DNA of 64,000 nucleotides from Mycolicibacterium madagascariense (GTDB taxonomy: Bacteria > Actinomycetota > Actinomycetes > Mycobacteriales > Mycobacteriaceae). Where the stretch lies: positions 3,472,001-3,536,000 of the forward strand of contig NZ_AP022610.1 of assembly GCF_010729665.1 (NCBI RefSeq), read 5' to 3'. This document shows positions 39,392 to 46,574 of the stretch, piece after piece. The position numbers were made by a program, and so were the translations under genes. Each line of letters starts with the position of its first letter. Position 1 is the first letter of the stretch. The notes beneath the pieces are model-generated. The model was not told the origin of the DNA and did not search any database. It saw nothing but the letters and a program-made list of their open reading frames with translations.

Positions 39392-40270
39392 GTGAGTGAC
39401 GACGCGGCGGCAGGGGTGGCCACGGCGGAGCCCGATCGGCCCGTCCGGCGTCCCGCGCTGTCGCCGTCGCGGGCCAGCGACTTCAAGCAGTGCCCACTGC
39501 TCTATCGGCTGCGGGCCATCGATCGGCTCCCCGAGCCGTCCTCGCCCGCGCAGGTGCGCGGGTCGGTCGTGCACGGCGCGCTGGAGCGGCTGTACGCGCT
39601 GCCCGCGGTCGACCGCGACCCCGGCACCGCCATGAGGTTGGTCGAGCCGGCGTGGGCGGAGGTCGCGGCGTCGCGTCCCGACGTCGCGAGCGAGCTGGAT
39701 CCGGAGGTGCAGGCACGGCTCCTCGACGAAGCCCGCAGTCTGTTGTCGGGGTACTACCGCCTGGAGGACCCGACGCGCTTCGACCCCGAGAGCTGCGAGC
39801 AGCGGGTCGAGGTCGAGTTGTCCGACGGCACCCTGCTGCGCGGTTTCGTCGACCGCATCGACGTGGCCGCGACCGGAGAGTTGCGGGTGGTCGACTACAA
39901 GACGGGTCGGGCACCCGACGTCGCGCGCGAGCTCGCCGAGGCCAAGGCGCTGTTCCAGATGAAGTTCTACGCGGTGGCGCTGCTGCGCTCGCGCGGTGTG
40001 CTGGCCGCGCGGCTGCGCCTGCTGTACCTGGCCGACGGTCAGGTGCTCGACTACACCCCCGACCTCGACGAGCTCCTGCGCTTCGAGAAGACGCTGATGG
40101 CGATGTGGCACGCGATCCGTGCCGCGGGGGTCACCGGTGACTTTCGGCCCAACCCGTCGCGCATGTGCGACTGGTGCGCCCACCACGCCCACTGCCCGAT
40201 CTTCGGTGGCACGCCGCCGCCCTATCCGGGCTGGCCGACCGTCGGCGAACCCGCGGAGCCCGCGGCGTGA
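39392..40270 (+). CDS. RecB/Cas4/AddB-like PD-(D/E)XK nuclease with Fe-S cysteines (Rv2119-like)
   Basis: A 292-residue nuclease-fold protein. The nuclease core reads VRGSVVHGALERLY (His), then GFVDRIDVAATGELRVVDYK with the catalytic D...(V)DYK motif. Four cysteines are placed as in AddB and Cas4: C34 in FKQCPLLYRLR and C259-x2-C262-x5-C268 near the C-terminus, enough for a 4Fe-4S staple. There is no helicase domain and no CRISPR array nearby. The start is GTG 39392, and the stop overlaps the thioesterase GTG by four bases. Confidence 0.86.
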   Translation: MSDDAAAGVATAEPDRPVRRPALSPSRASDFKQCPLLYRLRAIDRLPEPSSPAQVRGSVVHGALERLYALPAVDRDPGTAMRLVEPAWAEVAASRPDVASELDPEVQARLLDEARSLLSGYYRLEDPTRFDPESCEQRVEVELSDGTLLRGFVDRIDVAATGELRVVDYKTGRAPDVARELAEAKALFQMKFYAVALLRSRGVLAARLRLLYLADGQVLDYTPDLDELLRFEKTLMAMWHAIRAAGVTGDFRPNPSRMCDWCAHHAHCPIFGGTPPPYPGWPTVGEPAEPAA

Positions 40271-41061
40271 TCACCAGTCTCTATCGCAGGCTCGGGGTCG
40301 ACGGTGAGTATCAGCTCTTCGAGTCCACCCTGGGGACGGCGAGCAACTGGAACGCCGAGATCCAGCACGGGTCACCGCCGCTGGCGTTGATGACGAAGGT
40401 CATCGAGGAGCTGGCGGCGCCGTCCGGGTTGCGCGTCGGACGTCTGCTGCTCGACATCCTCGGCGCCATTCCGGTCGCACCGGTTCGGGTCAGGGCATGG
40501 GTGGACAGGCCGGGCACGCGCATCTCCCTCGTGGTCGCCGAGATGTCGCCCCTGGCCGAGGGCTCCCGCGGCCGTCCGGTGGCGCGGGTCAGCGCGTGGC
40601 TGCTCGCGCCGTCGGACACCAGCGACGTGGTGACCGACCGCCATCCCCCGCTCGTCGAGGGCGAGCCGATGGCCGTGACGCACGGCTGGCACGGTGCACC
40701 CGGATATCTGGAGACGATCACCTGGCGCAATCAGGCGACGCCGCCCGGTGAGGCCGCGATCGCGTGGATGAGTCCGCTGGTGCCACTGGTCGACGCCGAG
40801 GAGACCACCGGCCTGCAACGGCTGGCCATGGTGGTCGACTCCGCCAATGGCGTTGGGGCAGCACTGGATCCGAGCCGATTCGTGTTCATGAACACCGACA
40901 CGGCCGTGCACCTGCACCGGTTGCCCCGGGGCGAGGACTTCGCGGTGCGGGCCCGCGGGTCGATCGGGCCCGACGGCATCGGCGCCACGACGGCGGAGAT
41001 CTTCGATCGCGACGGCTTCATCGGCACGTCGGCGCAGACCCTGCTGGTGCAACGCAGCTAG
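40267..41061 (+). CDS. Thioesterase-family protein (TesB/4HBT-like)
   Basis: A 264-residue protein of the acyl-CoA thioesterase double-hotdog type. It has STLGTASNWNAEIQHGSPPL and LALMTKVIEEL at the start of the first hotdog and FVFMNTDTAVHLHRLPRGED, FAVRARGSIGPDGIG and FIGTSAQTLLV in the second. GTG 40267 lies in a GTGA overlap with the nuclease gene, so the two are coupled although no shared pathway is obvious. It probably hydrolyses acyl-CoAs. Confidence 0.8.
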   Translation: MITSLYRRLGVDGEYQLFESTLGTASNWNAEIQHGSPPLALMTKVIEELAAPSGLRVGRLLLDILGAIPVAPVRVRAWVDRPGTRISLVVAEMSPLAEGSRGRPVARVSAWLLAPSDTSDVVTDRHPPLVEGEPMAVTHGWHGAPGYLETITWRNQATPPGEAAIAWMSPLVPLVDAEETTGLQRLAMVVDSANGVGAALDPSRFVFMNTDTAVHLHRLPRGEDFAVRARGSIGPDGIGATTAEIFDRDGFIGTSAQTLLVQRS

Positions 41062-41090
41062 GCCCGTACGGGTGTCGGCGCCCGGGGCCG

Positions 41091-42410
41091 TCACTCGTCG
41101 TGCAGGGCGCTGCCCTTCGTCCACTGCTCCCACGGCATGGTCCAGTCGCCGTTCTGGTCCAGCCGCAGGGGCGGACCACCGGTGTTGCGGACCTCGACGA
41201 TGTCACCCGGTATCGAGAAGTCGTAGAACCACTTGGCGTTGTCGCCGCTCAGGTTGAGGCACCCGTGGCTGGTGTCGGTGTTGCCCTGCGCCCATATCGT
41301 GGCGTTGAGCTGATGCAGATAGATGCCGTCCCCGCTGATCTGGGTGGCCCAGGGAATGGTTTCGCGGTAGCCGAGGCTGCTGTCGACGGGCAGGCCGAAC
41401 GTCGAGGAGTCCATGACGACGGGGTTGGCCTTGCCGATCACCGAGTAGACGCCGGGCGGGGTCCAGAAGGACAGCGTCCGGTCGCCGAAGGTCTTGGTGC
41501 CGCCCATGCCCATCGACGTGGGCATCGTGCGGACCACCTGGCCGTTGTCGTAGACGGTGACCTGCTTGGTGACGTCGTCGGCGACCGAGACGTGGGAGTC
41601 GCCGATGGTGAAGCCGACCCGCTGGTCCTGCTCGCCGTACAGGCCGTCGCCCAACTTGGTGCCATAGACGTCGGCCGAGACGTCGACCCGGGTGCCCGGT
41701 GCGTAGTACTTCTGCGGGCGCCAGTGCGCGGTCTGGTCGTCGGTCCAGTACCAGGACCCGAGCGTCCTCGGCTCGGTGGTGACGCGCAGATGTCGTTCGG
41801 CGGCGGCCTTGTCGGTGATCGGCTCGTCGAAGTGGGCGACGACGATCATGCCGACCCCGTAGGTGCCGCCGTCCTGGATCGGCGCGTAGCCGACGGTATT
41901 GAGGTAGACCTGGGTCTGGCTGGTGGGGTCCACGGTGGTGAAGCTGGACGTCTGCCGCGTCGGCATCCCGCCGGGCCCGCGGCCGGCCAGCGTGACGGTG
42001 TAGGTGCGGCCGTAGCCGAGGGGGATGCTCGGCGCCCAGGAGGTGCCGTCGGGGGCCAGGGCGCCGGGGATCTCCCGGCCGTCGTCGTTGACCATCGAGA
42101 CGGCGTCGATCCGCCCCGTGACGGCGGAGACCCGGACCGCGTCGGTCGGGCTCACGTCAGTGGCGCCGGCGGCCGGCGTGACGACGAGCTTCGCCGGCTC
42201 GGTGGGCGAGGGCGGCGGCGGAGGGGACGGCCTCGGCGCGATCCCCGCGGCCATGTTTTGGCAGCGGCCGGGACCGCAGTCCGGTGCGCTGGACGCGACG
42301 ATCGCCGCGGTGGTGACCAGCAGCGCGGTCAGACCCACCGCGCCAGCACCGCGGCCACGGGCAATGAACGACAAACGGTGCTCCAAGGGAATAGACGAGG
42401 GGTCTGGCAC
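41091..42410 (-). CDS. L,D-transpeptidase with Ig-like domain
   Basis: A protein of about 439 residues that makes 3-3 peptidoglycan cross-links outside the membrane. An N-terminal hydrophobic segment (AVGLTALLVTTAAIVASSAP) is followed by a Pro-rich linker, two Ig-like bacterial domains (about 80-290), and a YkuD catalytic domain with HQLNATIWAQGNTDTSHGCL, which supplies the His and Cys. A C-terminal Trp-rich tail is present, as in mycobacterial Ldts. The Cys after the signal segment is not in a proper lipobox. I suggest GTG 42410; a longer frame to 42518 is less likely. Confidence 0.88.
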   Translation of the reverse strand: MPDPSSIPLEHRLSFIARGRGAGAVGLTALLVTTAAIVASSAPDCGPGRCQNMAAGIAPRPSPPPPPSPTEPAKLVVTPAAGATDVSPTDAVRVSAVTGRIDAVSMVNDDGREIPGALAPDGTSWAPSIPLGYGRTYTVTLAGRGPGGMPTRQTSSFTTVDPTSQTQVYLNTVGYAPIQDGGTYGVGMIVVAHFDEPITDKAAAERHLRVTTEPRTLGSWYWTDDQTAHWRPQKYYAPGTRVDVSADVYGTKLGDGLYGEQDQRVGFTIGDSHVSVADDVTKQVTVYDNGQVVRTMPTSMGMGGTKTFGDRTLSFWTPPGVYSVIGKANPVVMDSSTFGLPVDSSLGYRETIPWATQISGDGIYLHQLNATIWAQGNTDTSHGCLNLSGDNAKWFYDFSIPGDIVEVRNTGGPPLRLDQNGDWTMPWEQWTKGSALHDE

Positions 42411-42560
42411 GATCGACGACGTGCACCAGTGCGCCAATCGTAAAGGGCCGCATGGCTTGGCGCCGGGTTGCCGCTGGGCGCGTCGCGTGTCGCGCGCCAC
42501 CCGCGTGTCGACCGCCACAGGTGTTCTTCGACAAATGAGCGACGTTTCTAAGCAAACTAT

Positions 42561-42575
42561 TAGGTTGCCTACCTA
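42561..42575. promoter_or_regulatory. TAGGT-N5-ACCTA inverted repeat
   Basis: TAGGT-tgcct-ACCTA is a perfect inverted repeat in the divergent region between the L,D-transpeptidase and the zinc-ribbon gene. The left arm in context (TTAGGTT) matches one half of the mycobacterial IdeR box, but the spacing is two bases shorter, so it may serve another DtxR-type or unrelated regulator. A second element, TCCGGAT-N7-ATCCGGA, follows at 42587-42607. Confidence 0.35.
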
Positions 42576-42628
42576 GCTTTTGGGTATCCGGATCTCGACG
42601 ATCCGGAACCCCGAAGAAAGGCCTGGCG

Positions 42629-42802
42629 ATGACTTCAGCGGTCGACAACGCGACGCGCTGCCCACGGTGCGACGGCGACCTCGATTACCGCCTCGGCGTG
42701 GCCGACGGCGGAGGGTTCCGCTACGACGTGTCGTGCCTCTCGTGCGGCGATCTGTACTACCACTTCAGCACCCCGCTGGCGGAGCTTCCCACCGCCGCCT
42801 GA
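42629..42802 (+). CDS. 57-residue zinc-ribbon protein
   Basis: A short gene. The product reads MTSAVDNATRCPRCDGDLDY, continues with RLGVADGGGFRYDVSCLSCG and ends near LAELPTAA. Two CxxC pairs (CPRC and CLSC) about 22 residues apart form a zinc-ribbon arrangement. A GAAGAAAGG element lies before ATG 42629, and composition and third-position GC match neighbouring genes. An unusual AT-richer promoter region with two inverted repeats lies upstream. Function unknown. Confidence 0.65.
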   Translation: MTSAVDNATRCPRCDGDLDYRLGVADGGGFRYDVSCLSCGDLYYHFSTPLAELPTAA

Positions 42803-42914
42803 TCCACCAACCCCCCTGGCCCCGTCCTACCCGGTCGCCCTGCAGCGACTCCGAGGTTGAATGCCAGGAACGGGGTTTACCGTAGACCAGGGAGTTCCCC
42901 CACTCCCCGTGAAT

Positions 42915-42953
42915 CTCGGCCCGTCACCTCCTCCCCCTTGGTGACGGGCCGAG
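42915..42953. terminator. 14-bp stem hairpin between convergent genes
   Basis: CTCGGCCCGTCACC at 42915-42928 pairs perfectly with GGTGACGGGCCGAG at 42940-42953 across an 11-base pyrimidine-rich loop. It lies between the zinc-ribbon gene and the convergent gene at 42975, so it can terminate both directions. The 42803-42914 stretch before it shows no gene. Confidence 0.75.
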
Positions 42954-42974
42954 TTCGTCTGCGGCTGTGCGTGT

Positions 42975-43352
42975 TCAGGCCTCCGCCCCGGCGGCGGCCC
43001 ATGGTTCGGCACGCCCCTCCGGTGCCGACATCGCGTCCGTCGACGCCCGCGCCACGTCGGCCAGCAGGAGGCGCAACCGCGGTTCGGCGTCCTGGCCGAG
43101 ATAGCACCCGAGCCACGTGCCGACGGTGGCGAGCAGATCCTCGCCGATGGCGATCCGATCCCTGGCGATGGCGGTGATCAGCACGTCGATCGCCGCGAAC
43201 GTCTCGCCGATGCCGATGGCGATGTGGACGTCGTCGGCCTCGGCCCGCGCCATGTGCGGGCGCGCCGCCGCCACGAGCTCCCAGGCCAGAGCCGTGTCGT
43301 CGGGCACCTTCGCCACCGCAGCGGTGCGCGTCGGCCTGCCGGGTGTTGCCAT
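42975..43352 (-). CDS. Conserved hypothetical helical protein
   Basis: A 125-residue predicted all-helical protein (DTALAWELVAAARPHMARAE, then HIAIGIGETFAAIDVLITAI). No signal peptide, TM helix or known motif is recognisable. Third-position GC is high as in neighbours, and a terminator hairpin lies 22 bases after its stop, which supports it as a real gene. It is divergent from the nuclease gene starting 29 bases away. Confidence 0.6.
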   Translation of the reverse strand: MATPGRPTRTAAVAKVPDDTALAWELVAAARPHMARAEADDVHIAIGIGETFAAIDVLITAIARDRIAIGEDLLATVGTWLGCYLGQDAEPRLRLLLADVARASTDAMSAPEGRAEPWAAAGAEA

Positions 43353-43381
43353 CGTGATCTCATTCAGTCGGGTCCGGGACT

Positions 43382-44005
43382 GTGTCGCGATCTACGGTAG
43401 GCGGTGTGACGGGTTCGTGCGCGGCGGCGGCGGGTGTGCCGGGCGCCGTCGGACACCACCGGCGGGCCGCCCGGGCGGCACTGTTGCTGTTCGCCGGCGT
43501 GACGGCGCTGACCGTCATCGTGGACACCTCGCCGCCGCCTGTCGCTCGCGCCGACGCGGTGCCGACCACCGCGGTGGTGTTGCGGGTCGTCGACGGCGAC
43601 ACGGTCGACGTCCGCGACGACGTGCGCGGGCGGCTGCGGATCCGCCTGCTCGGCATCGACAGTCCCGAGACGAAGAAACCGGGCTACACCGTCGCCTGCT
43701 GGGGCGAGGAGGCCAGTCGGTTCGCCACGGAAACGCTTCTCGGACAACGGGTTGCGCTCATCGGCGACCCGTCGCAGGACCGGACCGATCGCTACGGTCG
43801 CACCCTGGCCTACCTCGACCTCGCCGACGGCTGGGACTACTCGGTGGAGGCCGCCCGCGCCGGCGCCGCACACTCCTACGTCTATCGCGGCCGCCCGGTC
43901 GAGCGCGCGGCCGCCATCGACGCGGCCGAGCAGGAGGCCCGCGACGCCGGGCGCGGGCTCTGGGGGCCACCCTGCTTCGGGCACACCGACTCCGTGCCGC
44001 GCTGA
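43382..44005 (+). CDS. Secreted thermonuclease (staphylococcal-nuclease-like)
   Basis: A protein of up to 207 residues with an N-terminal hydrophobic signal (AARAALLLFAGVTALTVIVD) and an OB-fold SNase domain. Catalytic elements seen are VVDGDTVDVRDD (Asp), RIRLLGIDSPETKK (Arg, Asp, Glu) and RYGRTLAYLDLADG (Arg). The C-terminal half keeps AARAGAAHSYVYRGRPVERA and a pair of Cys. The start is GTG 43382 or GTG 43406. It likely degrades extracellular nucleic acids. Confidence 0.88.
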   Translation: MSRSTVGGVTGSCAAAAGVPGAVGHHRRAARAALLLFAGVTALTVIVDTSPPPVARADAVPTTAVVLRVVDGDTVDVRDDVRGRLRIRLLGIDSPETKKPGYTVACWGEEASRFATETLLGQRVALIGDPSQDRTDRYGRTLAYLDLADGWDYSVEAARAGAAHSYVYRGRPVERAAAIDAAEQEARDAGRGLWGPPCFGHTDSVPR

Positions 44006-44068
44006 CGCGGCCCGACGCCTTCTCACAGCTGGCGTGGGCGTGTCTGAGAGGCCCGCCGCCCGACGGTC

Positions 44069-44554
44069 GTGGCACCGTTGATGGAGACGTCGCACGACCC
44101 GCGCGACCAGATCCCGATCAGGCTGACCATGAGCATGGACCGACCCACCCGCGTCGTCTGCGACTGTTGCGACCTGGACTTCCCCGAGTGGATGGCGTCG
44201 GACGAATGGGAGGCCGGCGACCGGTCCCGCGGCTGGTGCTGCCCCACGTGCGAGCACCATCTGGGTGACGAACTGCTCCTCGCCCGCGACCACGAGGACG
44301 AGCTGCGCCTGCGCCTGGACAACGCGCTCGCCGACCTCGACGCCGAGACCTACCGCGCCGAGGACCACCGCGAGAAGATGCTGGCCGCCTTTCGGGCCCG
44401 CGACCACGTCCTCAAGCAGTTCGAGCGGCTGGCGCGCTACCACCGCGCCACCGAGCACGGCTGCATCTGCGGTAAGCGCAACTGCGAGACCCTGGCCGTG
44501 GTGGACGCCGACTGGATCACCGACCGGATCGCGGCGATGTACCGGCACGGTTAG
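44069..44554 (+). CDS. Cysteine-rich conserved hypothetical protein
   Basis: A 161-residue protein if started at GTG 44069; ATG 44081 is an alternative. It holds three Cys groups: VVCDCCDLDFPEW, RGWCCPTCEHHLGD and HGCICGKRNCETL, separated by a charged helical stretch (LARDHEDELRLRLDNALADL). This looks like two or three zinc-binding knuckles around a coiled coil. I do not recognise a named family. Its neighbours give no functional hint. Confidence 0.65.
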   Translation: MAPLMETSHDPRDQIPIRLTMSMDRPTRVVCDCCDLDFPEWMASDEWEAGDRSRGWCCPTCEHHLGDELLLARDHEDELRLRLDNALADLDAETYRAEDHREKMLAAFRARDHVLKQFERLARYHRATEHGCICGKRNCETLAVVDADWITDRIAAMYRHG

Positions 44555-44615
44555 CCGACCCGGCCGGGTACCTTGGCGTCGGCGGGCACGACGGTCGACG
44601 GTGCAGGAGGGTCCC

Positions 44616-45359
44616 TTGAGGCGGGCAGTGGCGGCAGCGGTGGGCTGCCTGGCCGTTGCCGCCCTGACGGCGTCGGGGTGCGGCGGGCCCGATCAGCGCG
44701 ATGCGACCCCCGTCGTCTCCAAAGAAGCGCTGCGCGAACATGTCTCGAACCAATTGACCGCGGCGGGCCGGGCCCCTCGGTCGGTCACCTGCCCGGCCGA
44801 CCTGGTGGGCGAGGTCGGCAGAACTGCGTCGTGCGACGTCGTCCTCGGTGACGGCGGGGGCATGCGGGCGAACGCGCGGGTGACCGCCGTCGACGGCACC
44901 GCCGTCGCGTACGACACCACGCCGTCGATGACCCAGGGCCAGCTGGACGAGTCGTTGCGGGCCGCCGTGCGGCGGGCGGGGTCCGCCGCCGTCGACGCGG
45001 TGTCGTGTGAGTCCGGGCTCGCGGGCACCGTCGGTTCGACCGCCTTCTGCAACGTCACCACCGGCCCCACGACGGTCCATCAGATGGTGGCCGTCAACCA
45101 CGTCGACGGCCTCGTCATGACCTTCGTGGTCGTGCCGCACATCGCGAAGGCCGACCTCGAGGCCTCCCTGCAGGCCAGGGTGCAGCAGCAGCTCGGCCAA
45201 CGGCCCTATGCCGCCGCGTGCCGGGACGACCTGCAGGGCGTGCCGGGCTCCACCGTGGCCTGCGACGTGTTCGTCGGCGCAGGTCCGCGCCCCTTCACGC
45301 TGGTGGTCACCACCGTGCGCGGCGAAGACATCGACTACCGGTTCGCCCCCTCGCAGTAG
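44616..45359 (+). CDS. Lipoprotein with three tandem DUF4333-like repeats
   Basis: A 247-residue lipoprotein. The TTG start at 44616 follows GCAGGAGG, and the signal peptide ends in lipobox TASGC (Cys22). The mature part shows three repeats of about 72 residues, each with a Cys pair exactly 14 apart: C59/C73, C131/C145 and C202/C216. Each repeat ends in a variant of G(S/R)TA-C-(D/N)V. This matches the DUF4333 pattern seen once in the protein at 14628-15389. Disulfides within each repeat are likely after export. Function unknown. Confidence 0.8.
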   Translation: MRRAVAAAVGCLAVAALTASGCGGPDQRDATPVVSKEALREHVSNQLTAAGRAPRSVTCPADLVGEVGRTASCDVVLGDGGGMRANARVTAVDGTAVAYDTTPSMTQGQLDESLRAAVRRAGSAAVDAVSCESGLAGTVGSTAFCNVTTGPTTVHQMVAVNHVDGLVMTFVVVPHIAKADLEASLQARVQQQLGQRPYAAACRDDLQGVPGSTVACDVFVGAGPRPFTLVVTTVRGEDIDYRFAPSQ

Positions 45360-45419
45360 CGGGTTTCCCGGGCGGGGGGCCGGGTATGTGCACGTCCAGT
45401 GTCCTCCAGCAGCCGCGGG

Positions 45420-45476
45420 GACTCGTCTCGGCGTCAGCGACGACGCAGGTCACCTCCGTGGGCGCCGAGACGAGTC
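45420..45476. repeat. 14-bp perfect inverted repeat upstream of the glycosyltransferase cassette
   Basis: GACTCGTCTCGGCG at 45420-45433 pairs exactly with CGCCGAGACGAGTC at 45463-45476, with a 29-base loop. A further GGG/CCC pairing across a two-base bulge could extend the stem. It lies 60 bases after the lipoprotein stop and 33 bases before the GTG of the first glycosyltransferase. It may act as a terminator or a leader hairpin. Confidence 0.6.
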
Positions 45477-45509
45477 GACCCCACGCTGCGCCGTCGTGAA
45501 GGAGTTGCA

Positions 45510-46574
45510 GTGTTACGGGTCGCCTCGGTGCCGGCGTCGCACGTGTACGTTCGCCATCTCGCCCACCCCGGTGGGGGCGACGGAGTGCGCCGACTGCCCG
45601 ATCCCGACCCCGCCGACGGACACGTCGCGCCCGGCAAGTGGTGGCCGCCGGCGATGTTCGAGCCGGGCTGGGTGACCGAGCACCACCGGCTCTTCGACGT
45701 GTTTCACGTGCACTTCGGATTCGACTCCTGCTCACCGCGAGTCCTCGAGTCGGTGCTGCGCGAACTCGACGAGCACGACAAGCCGCTCGTCTACACCGTG
45801 CACGATCTGCGCAACCCGCACCACCCCCAGCGGACGGCACACGACGAGCAACAGGACGTGCTGATCACCGCGGCGCATTCCCTGATCACGTTGACTCCCG
45901 GTGCGGCACAACACATCTCCGATCGGTGGCAGCGCACGCCCGTGGTGCTGCCCCATCCCCACGTGCTGGACCCGGCCCGCATCGAGGCGCCCCGCCCCGA
46001 CGGCGGACCGTTCGTCGTCGCGGTGCACGCGAAGAGCCTGCGCGCCAACATGGATCCGCTGACCGTGCTGGACGCGCTCGCGCCGATCGTCGGCGAGATT
46101 CCTGGCGCCGTCCTTCGCATCGACGTGCACGACGAGATCTTCGAGCCCGAGAACCATTGGTACGCACCGGATCTCGGTCTAGCACTGCTGCGGTACGGTG
46201 ACCACCCCCACGTCGAGGTGAGCGTGCACCCCCTGTTCACCGACGACGAACTGTGGGCGTACCTGTCCGACGTGTCGGTGTCGGTGCTCGCCTACCGCTT
46301 CGGCACCCATTCCGGTTGGCTGGAGGCGTGTTTCGACCTCGGCACCGCCGTCATCGCGCCGAGTTGCGGGTTCTACGGCGAACAGCGGCCGTGCGAGGTC
46401 TACGAGCTGACCGAGACCACTTTCGACGCGACGTCGCTGCGCGATGCGGTGCACGCCAGTCACGACCGCTGGCGGGCCGGTGAGGTCCCGCGGGCCACGT
46501 GGGAGCAGCGCCTGGCCGAACGCGTCGCGGTCGCCGACGCCCACTACGACGTCTACTCGGCAGCAGTGGCATGA
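45510..46574 (+). CDS. GT4-like glycosyltransferase, cassette gene 1
   Basis: A 354-residue GT-B-type protein. The N-terminal domain has FDVFHVHFGFDSCSPRVLES and VYTVHDLRNPHHPQ; the C-terminal domain has FVVAVHAKSLRANMDPLTVL, a segment of VEVSVHPLFTDDELWAYLSD and GTHSGWLEACFDLGTAVIAP. The canonical E-x7-E is weak, so donor use is uncertain. The start is GTG 45510, five bases after GGAG. The ATGA overlap with gene 2 couples them. Confidence 0.75.
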   Translation: MLRVASVPASHVYVRHLAHPGGGDGVRRLPDPDPADGHVAPGKWWPPAMFEPGWVTEHHRLFDVFHVHFGFDSCSPRVLESVLRELDEHDKPLVYTVHDLRNPHHPQRTAHDEQQDVLITAAHSLITLTPGAAQHISDRWQRTPVVLPHPHVLDPARIEAPRPDGGPFVVAVHAKSLRANMDPLTVLDALAPIVGEIPGAVLRIDVHDEIFEPENHWYAPDLGLALLRYGDHPHVEVSVHPLFTDDELWAYLSDVSVSVLAYRFGTHSGWLEACFDLGTAVIAPSCGFYGEQRPCEVYELTETTFDATSLRDAVHASHDRWRAGEVPRATWEQRLAERVAVADAHYDVYSAAVA

